Source of the DNA: Mycolicibacterium bacteremicum | GTDB taxonomy: Bacteria; Actinomycetota; Actinomycetes; Mycobacteriales; Mycobacteriaceae | Assembly: GCF_002086115.1 (NCBI RefSeq) | Contig: NZ_MVHJ01000004.1 | Coordinates: forward strand, 124,001-188,000 | DNA: 64,000 nt | Direction: 5' to 3' | Shown: positions 53,819-63,625 of the stretch, one piece after another | Numbering within the stretch: position 1 is the stretch's first letter | How the letters are laid out: each line of letters opens with the position of its first letter | The notes under the pieces: generated by a model | Told to the model about the DNA's origin: nothing | What the model saw: only the letters and a program-made list of their open reading frames with translations | Database searches by the model: none | Position numbers and translations under genes: made by a program

Positions 53819-54892
53819 ATGCGCAGGGTGGTTCAGTTCTCCACGGGCAATGTCGGGCGCCATTCGCTCCGGGCCCTCATCGGACGGCCCGATGTGGAGC
53901 TGGTCGGTGTGCACGCGGCGAGCCCGGAGAAGGTTGGCAAGGATGCCGCCGAGCTCTGCGGGCTGACCGAGTCCACCGGCATCATCGCGACCGGCGATCT
54001 GGACGCACTGATCGAGTTGGAGCCGGACTGTGTGGTGTACACGGCACTCGGCGAGACTCGGCCGATGGACGCCATCGATCAGATGTCGACGTTCCTCGCA
54101 GCGGGCATCAACGTCGTCGGAACCTCGATGGTCTGGCTCGTGACGCCCCGCCAGTGCGACGAATGGTTGCGATCTCCTTTGGAAAAGGCCTGTGCAACAG
54201 GCGGAACAACGCTGTATGTCAATGGGATCGATCCGGGTTACTCGGGAGATACCGCGGTCTATTCGGCGCTGAGCCTGGTCACCCGAGCCACATCGGTCAA
54301 GGTGCACGAGATCTTCGACTACGGCAACTATGACGACTACGAATACACCGGAAAATCCATGGGTTTCGGGACGACGCCGCAGGATGATCCGCCGATGGCC
54401 TTTCTGCCGGGTGTCATCACGTCGATGTTCGGCGGCCTGGTGCGCAACCTCGCCGGGCACATTGACGTGAAGCTCGACGACGTGCGTCAGCGATTCGAAC
54501 CCTGGTACTCGGACAGGCGCATCGAGTGCATCATGACGACGGTCGAACCCGGACAGCTTGCCGGCGTTAGGTTCGCTGTCGAGGGTCTGGTCGGGGACGT
54601 GCCGGTGATCACGGTCGAGCACACGACTCGCCTCACCCGCGCCGCCGCGCCGGACTGGGAGTTTCCACCAGACGGCATGTCCGGGGTGCACAAGGTGATC
54701 GTGGAAGGCGAGCCCCGGATCGAGGTCTGTACACATCTTTCTCATCCGACGCTCGACGTGACCGATGCCGGCTGCATCTCGACCGCTGCGCGAGCGGTCA
54801 ACGCGATCGACTGGGTCTGCCGTGCGCCGGCGGGCATGGTGGGCGTGGAAGATATTCCGCCCGTGGAGATGATCCGGGGTCTGATGTGGTGA
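53819..54892 (+). CDS. DapB-like NAD(P)-dependent oxidoreductase (third)
   Basis: The 357-aa paralogue of the two DapB-like genes on the other strand opens MRRVVQFSTGNVGRHSL, aligned with their N-termini. It also carries CVVYTALG and VNGIDPGYSGD. ATG 53819 is chosen by this alignment; GTG 53810 and ATG 53762 are possible. It is divergent to the membrane-complex operon with the promoter/palindrome region between, and begins the short rightward operon. Confidence 0.78.
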   Translation: MRRVVQFSTGNVGRHSLRALIGRPDVELVGVHAASPEKVGKDAAELCGLTESTGIIATGDLDALIELEPDCVVYTALGETRPMDAIDQMSTFLAAGINVVGTSMVWLVTPRQCDEWLRSPLEKACATGGTTLYVNGIDPGYSGDTAVYSALSLVTRATSVKVHEIFDYGNYDDYEYTGKSMGFGTTPQDDPPMAFLPGVITSMFGGLVRNLAGHIDVKLDDVRQRFEPWYSDRRIECIMTTVEPGQLAGVRFAVEGLVGDVPVITVEHTTRLTRAAAPDWEFPPDGMSGVHKVIVEGEPRIEVCTHLSHPTLDVTDAGCISTAARAVNAIDWVCRAPAGMVGVEDIPPVEMIRGLMW

Positions 54893-54949
54893 GCAAGCGC
54901 TGACCGAGAGGTTCGTTCGTGCGCGTCGGAACGGGAAAGGTGCAAGACA

Positions 54950-55153
54950 GTGGAGATGTTCGTACCCGAGACCACTCGCCAGGCGGTGTGGTTCATGGTC
55001 GGGAGCTTTTTTGCGGCGGCGATGGGAACGTTGCGGCTGGTGTCGTTCGCCAACCACGGCGGAGTGCTGGTGCTGGCCATGGGTGTCGCCTTTCTCGGCT
55101 TGGCCGCAGTCGGGATCGCCGGATCGGTGATCCGGCTGCGAAACAACCGTTAG
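54950..55153 (+). CDS. small two-helix membrane protein, 67 aa
   Basis: The 67-aa protein from GTG 54950 has two hydrophobic helices (AVWFMVGSFFAAAMGTLRLV and GVLVLAMGVAFLGLAAVGIAG) and a basic tail. GAAAGG lies 9 nt upstream. An in-frame ATG at 54956 is an alternative. The function is unknown; it may be another membrane component of the neighbouring system. Confidence 0.62.
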   Translation: MEMFVPETTRQAVWFMVGSFFAAAMGTLRLVSFANHGGVLVLAMGVAFLGLAAVGIAGSVIRLRNNR

Positions 55154-55243
55154 CTGGATCACGGAGCCCGCCTCGGGTGCCGGCGCAGCCGGTGCGAGAC
55201 GATATTGTCGGTGGTCCGCACGTATGACACGGATGGAGCGCAC

Positions 55244-55849
55244 ATGGCGGTGGTGAATCGGCCGTCGGCCCGCGAGGCGAAGCGTCTACAGACCAGGGAG
55301 CGTCTCCTCGGCGCGGCGATCGCCGAGTTCAAGCGCGCCGGTATGGCCGAGGCCGATGTCGCTGCCATCGTTGCTGCCGCCGGCGTCGCGCACGGCACCT
55401 TTTTCTTCCATTTTCCCACCAAGGAGCATGTGCTCCTGGAACTGGAGAAGCGCGAAGAGGATCGGATGGCCAAGCAGTTCGCCGGCCACCTGAACAAAGA
55501 GCATGACCTGCAGGCCGCCCTGAATGAAGCGGTACGGCTGGTCCTGGGGCTGGAGCGCCGGCTCGGCGAGGTGCTGTTCAAAGACTTTCTGGCGCTTCAC
55601 TTTTCCCAGACCCGTCCGAGTGCGGAAGACGGTGGGGACCATTCACTGGTCGTGCTGCTGGGGCAGCGGATCGAACAGGCACGTTCGAAAGGCGATGTCG
55701 ACCCGGACGTCCAGCCGATCAACAGCGCGGTTTTCTTCCTGTTGTGCCTCTACGCGTTGGCCATCACGACAAACGATCCGATGCGGGCCGAGTTGCTGGC
55801 AGATCTGGTGAAACGGACGATGCGCAGCATGGGCGCCGGCGCACACTGA
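55244..55849 (+). CDS. TetR-family regulator of the membrane-complex locus
   Basis: The 201-aa protein has the TetR HTH (MAEADVAAIVAAAGVAHGTFFFHFPTKEHVL, residues about 32-64) and a helical ligand domain. ATG 55244 has GGAG 5 nt upstream. Its gene ends the rightward transcript from the region opposite the NorQD-type operon, and it is the obvious candidate for the palindrome over that promoter. Confidence 0.85.
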   Translation: MAVVNRPSAREAKRLQTRERLLGAAIAEFKRAGMAEADVAAIVAAAGVAHGTFFFHFPTKEHVLLELEKREEDRMAKQFAGHLNKEHDLQAALNEAVRLVLGLERRLGEVLFKDFLALHFSQTRPSAEDGGDHSLVVLLGQRIEQARSKGDVDPDVQPINSAVFFLLCLYALAITTNDPMRAELLADLVKRTMRSMGAGAH

Positions 55850-55886
55850 TCCGCAGCCCGGGTGCAACGCATGTCGACCCGCGCGT

Positions 55887-56639
55887 TCAGAACTGCACCC
55901 CACGGGTGAGTGCACCGTCGACCAGCAGATTGGTCCCGGTGATGAAACTGGCGGCCGCGCTGGACAGGAACACCACCGCGTTGGCGACCTCCTGCGCGGT
56001 GGCCATCCGACCGGTCGGGTTGAGCGCCAACGCGGTGGCGAACAGCTCCGGGTCGTTCTGTTCGATGGACGGCCACACCCCGCCCGGGAAGTAGGTGTTG
56101 CCGGGACTCACGCTGTTGGCCCGCACGTTCTTGCCGGCCAATTGGTAGGCCAGGCCCTGCGTGTAGTGGATGATCGCGGCCTTCATCGTGCCGTACGGCC
56201 CTGCAGCAAAATCGATCTCGCGACCGGACACGCTGGAAATGGTCACGATGGACCCGGCGCCGGACGCCTGCAGATACGGCAGGGCCGCATCGACCAGACC
56301 GACGGTGCCCATCAGGTCGACCTCGAAGGTGGTGCGCCAGTTCTCGGCGGACTCCGGGATCGCCAGGGCGCTGACATTGGCGACCACACCATCCAGGCCG
56401 CCGAGCGTCTCGGCGCTGGCATCGACCCACGCTGCCAACGTCGCGGTCGCACCGACGTCGACAGCGGTGCCGACGGCGTCGTTGCCGAACTCCTGCTGCG
56501 CCCGGGCGACGCCCTCGGAGTCACGGGCACAGTAGGCGACCTTGGCGCCCTCGGCGAGCAGGCCCTCGACCACGGCCCGGCCGATACCGCGGGTGCCCCC
56601 GGTGACCGCGAAGCGCTTACCCTTGAGTCCGAGATCCAT
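55887..56639 (-). CDS. short-chain dehydrogenase/reductase
   Basis: The 250-aa SDR has TGGTRGIGRAVVEGLL, a CARD turn after strand 2 that favours NADP, NVSA in place of NNAG, SSVSGREID and the catalytic YGTMK. It lies 12 nt after the acetamidase-like gene on the same strand, so the two are probably cotranscribed. Confidence 0.85.
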   Translation of the reverse strand: MDLGLKGKRFAVTGGTRGIGRAVVEGLLAEGAKVAYCARDSEGVARAQQEFGNDAVGTAVDVGATATLAAWVDASAETLGGLDGVVANVSALAIPESAENWRTTFEVDLMGTVGLVDAALPYLQASGAGSIVTISSVSGREIDFAAGPYGTMKAAIIHYTQGLAYQLAGKNVRANSVSPGNTYFPGGVWPSIEQNDPELFATALALNPTGRMATAQEVANAVVFLSSAAASFITGTNLLVDGALTRGVQF

Positions 56640-56651
56640 GCGTCCTGCCCC

Positions 56652-57665
56652 TCAGTAGGTGATGCTGCCCAAAGACTTTGCTGCGGAACGTAGCTCGCCG
56701 TGGACCCCGCCGTAGGCGGCGGTACTGGGCAGCAGGCTCTTGTCGATCTTCGTCACCGCACTGTAATTGGTGTCGACGACGTTCGCGATCGGTGCCAGCG
56801 AGATCTGGGTCAGCAGCTGGTAGGCGTCGAAGCGGTCCAGCCCGTACAACTCGCCCAGCCAGGTGATCATCTCGACCTGCCCGGCGCGCCAGGCCTCCTC
56901 GAGCGGGCGGCCCGAGCCGATACACATCAGGTGGGTATCGGTCTCCAGCCGCGGCCAGGCGGGCCCGCCACCCTTGATCAGTTCCACGATGGCGGTGACG
57001 TTCATGGCACCCTCCACGGCAGTGCCGCAGGACTCGCCCTCGCCCTGGCGGTAGTGCCCGTCGCCGAGGGAGAACAACGCTCCCGGCACATTCACCCGTA
57101 GGTAGCAGGTGGCCCCTGCGGTCATCTCCGGGGTGTCCATATTGCCGCCGAACACGTCGGGAACCAGGGAGGTGCGCACCTCCCGGCGAGCCGGTGCCAC
57201 GCCCACGGTGCCCAGCATCGGGTTGGCGGGCAGGGCGAGCTCGAAGTTGCTGCCGTGGGCGGAGAAGCCGACCGTCCTGGCCACCGGGTCGTATTCGTAG
57301 ATCCAGGTGCGCTCGGGCAGTGGCTCCTGCAGCGTCGGGCTGACCGGCACGCTGGTCAACCCGCCGAAGAAGGGGATCAGGGTGGACGCACCCCAGCCGC
57401 GGGCCGGTGTCAGATCGACCAGATGGACGGCGAGGGTGTCCCCGGGCTCGGCGCCCTCGATCCAGAACGGCCCGGTCTGCGGATTCAGATCCTCGGTGTC
57501 CAGTGCGCTGCTCGCCACATCATCGGCGCTGGTGATCCGTCCACCGTAGGCATCCTCGGTCCACAGGCGCAGGGCCGTACCCGGTTTGATGCGCATGACC
57601 GGTTCGGCACCGCCGAAGGTGAAGGCGAACTGGTCGGGTGTCGGGACGAAGGTGATGTGGTCCAT
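56652..57665 (-). CDS. acetamidase/formamidase family protein
   Basis: The 337-aa protein matches the FmdA/AmdA family: GPFWIEGAEPGDTLAVHLVDL, NMDTPEMTAGATCYLRVNVPGALFSLGDGHYRQGEGE, and the AAYGGVHGEL end. The GDGHxxQGxGE segment carries the expected metal ligands. Members hydrolyse short amides to acid and ammonia, though the true substrate may be larger. It is followed by an SDR. Confidence 0.88.
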   Translation of the reverse strand: MDHITFVPTPDQFAFTFGGAEPVMRIKPGTALRLWTEDAYGGRITSADDVASSALDTEDLNPQTGPFWIEGAEPGDTLAVHLVDLTPARGWGASTLIPFFGGLTSVPVSPTLQEPLPERTWIYEYDPVARTVGFSAHGSNFELALPANPMLGTVGVAPARREVRTSLVPDVFGGNMDTPEMTAGATCYLRVNVPGALFSLGDGHYRQGEGESCGTAVEGAMNVTAIVELIKGGGPAWPRLETDTHLMCIGSGRPLEEAWRAGQVEMITWLGELYGLDRFDAYQLLTQISLAPIANVVDTNYSAVTKIDKSLLPSTAAYGGVHGELRSAAKSLGSITY

Positions 57666-57697
57666 CCGGCCATCCTCGTCGCATCGGGCCGCTCGTG

Positions 57698-58930
57698 CTA
57701 GCTCTGCCGGGGCACCAGCCGCTGCAATTGGGTGACGTGGGCCGGCGTCAGTTCCTCCAGGCTTGCCACGCCGAGCAGTCGCATGGTGCGACTGATCTGC
57801 TCGGACAGGATCTCGATCATGCGGTCGACACCGGCTTCACCACCGGCCATCAGCCCGTAGAGATAGGCTCGGCCGACGAGGGTGAACCGGGCACCCAGGG
57901 CAATGGACGCGACGATGTCGGCGCCGGACATGATGCCGGTGTCCAGGATGATCTCGGTGTCCCCGCGCACCGCCGCGACGACCTCGGGCAGCAGGTGGAA
58001 CGGGATGGGCGCCCGGTCCAGTTGCCGCCCACCGTGATTGGACAACACGATGCCGTCCACGCCGAGTTCGGTCACCGCGCGGGCGTCGGCGACGGTCTGG
58101 ATACCCTTGACCACCAGCTTGCCCGGCCACTGCGATTTGATCCAGGCCAGGTCCTCGAAGGTGACCGTCGGATCGAACATGGTGTCCAGCAGTTCGGCCA
58201 CGGTCCCCGACCAGCGGTCCAATGAGGCGAAGGCCAGCGGTTCGGTGGTGAGGAAGTCGATCCACCACTGGGGCCGCGGGATCGCGTTCAGCACCGTCTT
58301 GGCCGTCAATGCCGGCGGGATCGACATTCCGTTGCGCTTGTCACGCAACCGGGCTCCGGCCACCGGCACATCGACGGTGACCAGCAAGGTGTCATAGCCG
58401 GCCGCGGCCGCCCGCTCGACGAGTGCCATCGAGCGATCTCGGTCCTTCCACATGTACAACTGAAACCAGTTGCGGCCGTGCGGATTGGCGTCCTTGACGT
58501 CCTCGATGGAAGCGGTGCCCATGGTGGACAGTGAGAACGGGATACCGGCGCGGGCGGCGGCCCGCGCGCCGGCGTATTCGCCCTCGGTCTGCATCATCCG
58601 GGTGAAGCCGGTGGGTGCGATGCCGAACGGCAGTTCGGAGCGGCCACCCAGAATGGTGCAGCTGGTATCCACCTTGGACACATCGCGCAGGATGGCCGGA
58701 TGGAACTCGATGTCCTGGAAGGCCTGCCGGGCCCGCGCCAGCGACAGTTCGGCCTCGGCCGAGCCGTCGGTGTAGTCGAAGGCGGCCTTCGGGGTGCGGC
58801 GTTTGGCGATTGCGCGCAGATCCTCGATCGTCAGCGCGCCGGCGAGCCTGCGGGTGCGCGCGTTGAACTCCGGCTTCTTGAACTGCATCAGCGGCGCCAG
58901 GTCGGCGACCCTGGGGATGCGGCGTTTCAT
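57698..58930 (-). CDS. lldD2: FMN-dependent L-lactate dehydrogenase (LldD2-like)
   Basis: The 410-aa alpha-hydroxyacid dehydrogenase has the FMN pocket [17 protein letters not shown], and the catalytic [10 protein letters not shown], followed by [10 protein letters not shown] and [17 protein letters not shown]. It follows Mycobacterium tuberculosis LldD2 (Rv1872c) closely by eye. Overlap with rhaB (ATGA) puts it in the rhamnose operon, where it would oxidise the L-lactate formed from L-lactaldehyde to pyruvate. Confidence 0.92.
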   Translation of the reverse strand: MKRRIPRVADLAPLMQFKKPEFNARTRRLAGALTIEDLRAIAKRRTPKAAFDYTDGSAEAELSLARARQAFQDIEFHPAILRDVSKVDTSCTILGGRSELPFGIAPTGFTRMMQTEGEYAGARAAARAGIPFSLSTMGTASIEDVKDANPHGRNWFQLYMWKDRDRSMALVERAAAAGYDTLLVTVDVPVAGARLRDKRNGMSIPPALTAKTVLNAIPRPQWWIDFLTTEPLAFASLDRWSGTVAELLDTMFDPTVTFEDLAWIKSQWPGKLVVKGIQTVADARAVTELGVDGIVLSNHGGRQLDRAPIPFHLLPEVVAAVRGDTEIILDTGIMSGADIVASIALGARFTLVGRAYLYGLMAGGEAGVDRMIEILSEQISRTMRLLGVASLEELTPAHVTQLQRLVPRQS

Positions 58931-60405
58931 AAAAGGTCCTTTCCGGCCCCGACCGGGCGGGGGATGCGCGTCCGGTGTGTGCGGGGAACGTAGCGCTGTG
59001 GTGGGAACCTGGTGGCGACGAGGTGCCGCATGGCGTCGAGATCGCCGTCGATCAACCGGTGAGCTCGGGCGCTGATCAACACATTACCGATGGCGGTGGC
59101 CTCGACAGGACCGGCGAGCACCGGCAATCCGGCCCGATCGGCGGTGAGTTGGCACAGCAGGCGGTTCTGTGAACCACCACCGACGATGTGCACGGTGCGC
59201 ACCGGTGTGCCGGACAGCTCGGCGGCCAGGCGGACGCCGTCGGCGAAGGCCGCGGCCAGGCTCTCGACGATGACGCGCACGATCTCGGGGCGGGTCATCG
59301 GGACCTGCAGACCGTGTTCGTGGTACCAGTCCCGGATCCGGCCCGGCATGTCACCGGGGGCCAGGAAGCGGGGATCGGCGGTGTCGAACACGCCGAACAC
59401 CGGCCGCACCTCGGCGGCCTGTGCCAGCAGCTCGGACAGGTCGGCTCGGAAACCCGCGCGCTCGTACTGCCGGACTGTCTCGCTGAGCAGCCACAGTCCC
59501 ATCACGTTGTGCAGATAGCGGACCCGTCCGTCGACACCGGCTTCGTTGGTGAAGTTCGCGTCCCGTCCGGCCGTGGTGATCACCGGGTGCGCCAGTTCCA
59601 CCCCGACCAGGCCCCAGGTGCCGCAGGAGATGTAGGCGGCGGCCGTGGCGTTCATCGGGACGGCCGCGACCGCTGATGCGGTGTCATGCGACGCGACGGT
59701 GGTCACCGTGGTGGCCGGCAGGCTCAGCCGGTCGGCGACCGGCGGCAGAAGCGGACCCAGCTCGGTGCCCGGCTCGACCAGGTCCGGGAACAACCGGTCG
59801 GGCAGGCCGACACACTGCGCCAACTCGTCATCCCACCGGCCGTCGGTGCGCAGCAATCCGGTGGTCGAGGCGTTGGTGCGCTCGGTGCCGGCGCGGCCGG
59901 TCAGCCAGTAGCCGATCAGATCGGGGATCAGCAACGCCCGGTCGGCGAGATCGAGTTGGCCGCTCAGCTTTTCGGCAGCCAGCTGATAGATCGTGTTGAA
60001 CGGTAGGAACTGCAGACCGTTGCGGGCGTACAACTCGGCGTGCCCGACGACCCGATGCACCGCCGCCACCCCCTGCGCGGTCCGGGAATCCCGATAGTGG
60101 TGTGGCAGCGACATCAGCGCACCGTCGCGCAGCAGTCCGTAGTCCACCGCCCAGGAGTCGACCCCGATGGTGACCAGCCGTTCCGACCGTCGTGCCGCCT
60201 CGGTGAGACCGGCGCAGGCTTCCCGGAACAATCCGGGTACATCCCAGTGCAGCGCGGATCGGTGGCCGTTCCACAACGGGACCGGATCATTGGCGAAGCG
60301 GGCGACCTGTTCGAGTTCGAGCCGGCCCGGCCCGACATCGGCGAGCATCACCCGGCCACTGGTGGCCCCGAGGTCGATGGCCGCGACCTGACCGGAGGGT
60401 GTCAT
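58927..60405 (-). CDS. rhaB: rhamnulokinase (FGGY family)
   Basis: The 492-aa FGGY sugar kinase has ATP-binding DLGATSGRV at residues 10-19, the substrate motif [12 protein letters not shown], and C-terminal [18 protein letters not shown] 60405 has GAAGG upstream. It would phosphorylate L-rhamnulose at C-1. Position after the aldolase and before lldD2 supports that call. A longer frame upstream is a shadow. Confidence 0.9.
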   Translation of the reverse strand: MTPSGQVAAIDLGATSGRVMLADVGPGRLELEQVARFANDPVPLWNGHRSALHWDVPGLFREACAGLTEAARRSERLVTIGVDSWAVDYGLLRDGALMSLPHHYRDSRTAQGVAAVHRVVGHAELYARNGLQFLPFNTIYQLAAEKLSGQLDLADRALLIPDLIGYWLTGRAGTERTNASTTGLLRTDGRWDDELAQCVGLPDRLFPDLVEPGTELGPLLPPVADRLSLPATTVTTVASHDTASAVAAVPMNATAAAYISCGTWGLVGVELAHPVITTAGRDANFTNEAGVDGRVRYLHNVMGLWLLSETVRQYERAGFRADLSELLAQAAEVRPVFGVFDTADPRFLAPGDMPGRIRDWYHEHGLQVPMTRPEIVRVIVESLAAAFADGVRLAAELSGTPVRTVHIVGGGSQNRLLCQLTADRAGLPVLAGPVEATAIGNVLISARAHRLIDGDLDAMRHLVATRFPPQRYVPRTHRTRIPRPVGAGKDLL

Positions 60406-60433
60406 CGGTGCCTTCTTCTCTTCGCGCGAGCGC

Positions 60434-62467
60434 TCATCGCAAGAAGGCAGCGGCGACACCCGCGTCGACCGGAACGTGCAGTCCCGTGGTGTGCGAGAAG
60501 TCGCTGGTGCACAGGGCGAACGCGGCATTGGCGATGTTCTCCGGGAGGACTTCGCGCTTGAGCAGGGTGCGCTGGGCGTAGTAGGCGCCGAGTTCCTCCT
60601 CGGGTACGCCGTACACCGCGGCCCGCTTGGCGCCCCAGCCGCCGGCGAAGATTCCGGAGCCGCGGACCACCCCGTCGGGGTTGATGCCGTTGACCTTGAC
60701 ACCGTGCTCACCGAGTTCGGCGGCCAGCAGCCGGACCTGGTGTGCCTGATCGGCCTTGGTGGCCGAGTAGGCGATGTTGTTGGGTCCGGCGAAGACCGAA
60801 TTCTTGCTCGAGATGTAGATGATGTCGCCGCCGAGCTTCTGGTCGATGAGCGCCCGGGCGGCGGCCTTGGACACCAGGAACGAGCCGCGGGCCATCACAT
60901 TGTGCTGTAGGTCCCAGTCGGCGGCGGTGGTGTCCAGCAACGACTTCGACAGCGACAGGCCGGCGTTGTTCACCACGATGTCGATACCGCCGAAGGCCAG
61001 TGCGGCGGCGTCGACGGCGGCCTGCACCGCGTCCTCGTCGGTGACGTCGGCCGCGATCCCGATCGCGACATCGGTGTTGCCGATCTCTGCTGCTGCGGCT
61101 GCGGCCTTCTCGGCGTTTAGGTCGGCGATGACGACGCAGGCACCCTCGGCGGCCAGTCGGGTCGCGATGGCCTTACCGATCCCGGAGGCCGCGCCGGTCA
61201 CCAGGGCGATCCGGGTGGCCAGCGGTTTGGGCTGGGGCATCCGGGCCAGTTTGGCCTCCTCCAGCGCCCAGTACTCGATGCGGAACTTCTCCGACTCGTC
61301 GATGGGGGCGTAGCTGGATACCGCTTCGGCGCCGCGCATCACGTTGATGGCGTTGAGATAGAACTCACCGGCGACCCGGGCGGTCTGCTTGTCCTTGCCG
61401 TAGCTGAACATGCCGACGCCGGGGATGAGCACGATGGCCGGGTCGGCACCGCGCATTGCCGGGCTGTCGGCGGTCGCGTAGCGCTCGTAGTAGGCGCGGT
61501 AGTCGGCCCGGTAGGACTCGTGCAGTTCGGTCAGGCGGGCCTTGCAGTCCTCGACGCTCGCGTCGGCGGGCAGGTCGAGGACCAGCGGTTTGACCTTGGT
61601 GCGCAGGAAGTGGTCGGGGCAGCTGGTTCCCAATGCCGCCAGCCGGGGATGCTCGGTGGCGGAGAGGAAGTCGAGCACCGGTGCGACGTCGGTGAAGTGT
61701 CCGACCTGCGGACGGTCAGTGGAGGCCAGCCCTCGGATGAACGGCGCCAGTGCGGCGGCCTTGGTCCGGCGCTGCTGCTCGGGCAGCGCGGCGAAGCCCT
61801 CGAGCGGCGCGCCGAACGGCTGCTCCTTGCCGTTGGCGGCCAGGTACTCCTCGGCCAGCCGGATGATCTCCAGTGAATTGGCTTGTGCCGCATCGGAGGT
61901 GTCACCCCATGCGGTGATACCGTGCCCGCCCAGGATGCAGCCGATGGCCTGCGGATTGGCCCTCTTGATAGCCGAGATGTCCAGTCCGAGCTGGAATCCG
62001 GGCCGCCGCCAGGGCACCCAGACCACGCGGTCACCGTAGATCTTTGAGGTCAGTGCCTCGCCGTCGGCGGCGGTCGCGATGGCGATACCGGAGTCGGGGT
62101 GCAGATGGTCGACGTGGGCGGCGTCGACGAGACCGTGCATGGCGGTGTCGATGGACGGTGCGGCTCCGCCCTTGCCGTGCAGGCAGTAGTCGAACGCGGC
62201 GACCATCTCGTCCTCGCGGTCGACCCCGGGGTAGACATCGACCAGGGCGCGTATCCGGTCCAGCCGCAGCACCGCCAGTCCGCGCTCGGTCAGGGTGCCC
62301 AGGTCACCGCCGGATCCTTTGACCCACAACAACTCGACATCGTCACCGGTGACGGGGTCCTTGTCGGTGCCCTTGGCCGAGGTGTTACCGCCGGCGTAGT
62401 TGGTGTTCTTCGGATCCGATCCCAGCGCATTGGAGCGGGCGATAAGTTCGGAGACAGTCGGATTCAT
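60434..62467 (-). CDS. bifunctional rhamnulose-1-phosphate aldolase / L-lactaldehyde dehydrogenase
   Basis: The 677-aa fusion has a class II aldolase domain (about residues 1-400, zinc ligands in HVDHLHPDSG and a distal GGHGITAWG) and a C-terminal SDR domain (about 420-677) with TGAASGIGKAIA, NNAG, and catalytic S...YSATK. The architecture is the RhaE-RhaW type (also called RhaD fusion), giving DHAP plus L-lactaldehyde and then L-lactate. ATG 62467 has GGGGAG 7 nt upstream, just after the rhaI stop. Confidence 0.92.
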   Translation of the reverse strand: MNPTVSELIARSNALGSDPKNTNYAGGNTSAKGTDKDPVTGDDVELLWVKGSGGDLGTLTERGLAVLRLDRIRALVDVYPGVDREDEMVAAFDYCLHGKGGAAPSIDTAMHGLVDAAHVDHLHPDSGIAIATAADGEALTSKIYGDRVVWVPWRRPGFQLGLDISAIKRANPQAIGCILGGHGITAWGDTSDAAQANSLEIIRLAEEYLAANGKEQPFGAPLEGFAALPEQQRRTKAAALAPFIRGLASTDRPQVGHFTDVAPVLDFLSATEHPRLAALGTSCPDHFLRTKVKPLVLDLPADASVEDCKARLTELHESYRADYRAYYERYATADSPAMRGADPAIVLIPGVGMFSYGKDKQTARVAGEFYLNAINVMRGAEAVSSYAPIDESEKFRIEYWALEEAKLARMPQPKPLATRIALVTGAASGIGKAIATRLAAEGACVVIADLNAEKAAAAAAEIGNTDVAIGIAADVTDEDAVQAAVDAAALAFGGIDIVVNNAGLSLSKSLLDTTAADWDLQHNVMARGSFLVSKAAARALIDQKLGGDIIYISSKNSVFAGPNNIAYSATKADQAHQVRLLAAELGEHGVKVNGINPDGVVRGSGIFAGGWGAKRAAVYGVPEEELGAYYAQRTLLKREVLPENIANAAFALCTSDFSHTTGLHVPVDAGVAAAFLR

Positions 62468-62469
62468 GC

Positions 62470-63618
62470 TCATGCTCCCCACGAGGATTGGGTTCCGCCG
62501 ATGCGTTCGGCGTTGATGGTGTCCTGGTAGCCGCTGTCGCGGAAGGCGGCCATCGGATCGGCCGGCAGGCCCTGTGCGGCGCGTCGTTCGGCGAGCATCG
62601 GCCGGACGTCGGTGTAGAAGGCATCCATGAAGATCGCATTGGCGCCCAGCACATCTCCGGCCTCCTGCGCGGCGGCCAGTGCGTCGGTGTCCACGAGCGA
62701 CGCACGCGCAGTCATCTCCTGCACATTGAGTACCGAGCGGATCTGGCCGGGGATCTTCTCCTCGACGTTGTGGCACTGGTCGAGCATCAGCGCCACGGTG
62801 CTGTCATCGTCGAGCGCGCCGCCGCGGATCACCTCGAACATGATGCGGAACAACTGGAATGGGTCGGCCGCGCCGACGATCAGATCGTCGTCGGCGTAGA
62901 AGCGGGAGTTGAAATCGAAGGAGCCGAGCTTTCCCAGTCGCAGCAGTTGGGCGACGATGAATTCGATGTTGGTGCCCGGCGCGTGATGGCCGGTGTCCAG
63001 GCAGACCTTGGCTCGTTCGCCCAGTGCGCTCACATGCGCATAGGAGGTACCCCAGTCGGGCACATCGGTGGCGTACATGGCCGGCTCGAAGAACTTGTAC
63101 TCCAACACGAGTCGCTGCTGTGCGCCGATGTGTTGGTAGATGGCGGCCAGCGACTCGGCCAGCCGGTCTTGGCGGCCGCGGATGTCTCCCTGGCCGGGGT
63201 AGTTGGTGCCGTCGGCCAGCCAGATCTTGAGGTCCTGGGAGCCGGTCTGGTTCATCACCTCGATACAGGCCAAGTGGTGGTCGATGGCCTTCTGCCGCAC
63301 CGCCTTGTCGGTGTGGGTGAGGCTGCCGAACTTGTAGTCGTCGTCCTGGAAGGTGTTGGAGTTGACGGTGCCCAGTCGCACGCCGAGGTCACCGGCATAA
63401 CGGGCCAGCGCTGCGTAGTCCGGCACGGTGTCCCACGGAATGTGCAGGGCCACTGTGGGCGCCAGCCCGGTCAGGCGGTGCACGGTGGCCGCGTCGGCCA
63501 GCTTCTCTTCGATGGTGCGCGGGGTGCCGGGGGTGCCGAACACCTTGAAGCGGGTGCCCGAGTTGCCGAAGGCCCAGGAGGGCAGTTCGATGGCAAGATT
63601 GTCCAGCGGGGAGTTCAT
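62470..63618 (-). CDS. rhaI: L-rhamnose isomerase (RhaI type)
   Basis: The 382-aa TIM-barrel isomerase has metal-binding segments LEYKFFEPAMY, CLDTGHHAPGTN, and FDFNSRFYADDDL. This belongs to the RhaI family of L-rhamnose isomerases found in actinobacteria and Rhizobiaceae, distinct from E. coli RhaA. It lies 7 nt after the transporter gene and 2 nt before the aldolase. Confidence 0.9.
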   Translation of the reverse strand: MNSPLDNLAIELPSWAFGNSGTRFKVFGTPGTPRTIEEKLADAATVHRLTGLAPTVALHIPWDTVPDYAALARYAGDLGVRLGTVNSNTFQDDDYKFGSLTHTDKAVRQKAIDHHLACIEVMNQTGSQDLKIWLADGTNYPGQGDIRGRQDRLAESLAAIYQHIGAQQRLVLEYKFFEPAMYATDVPDWGTSYAHVSALGERAKVCLDTGHHAPGTNIEFIVAQLLRLGKLGSFDFNSRFYADDDLIVGAADPFQLFRIMFEVIRGGALDDDSTVALMLDQCHNVEEKIPGQIRSVLNVQEMTARASLVDTDALAAAQEAGDVLGANAIFMDAFYTDVRPMLAERRAAQGLPADPMAAFRDSGYQDTINAERIGGTQSSWGA

Positions 63619-63625
63619 CAGATCC

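Noticed and set aside
53717..55243. Minus-strand ORF of 508 codons opposite the third DapB-like gene
   Set aside because: The sense gene aligns with two paralogues; the antisense frame runs across its promoter and the small membrane protein without features.
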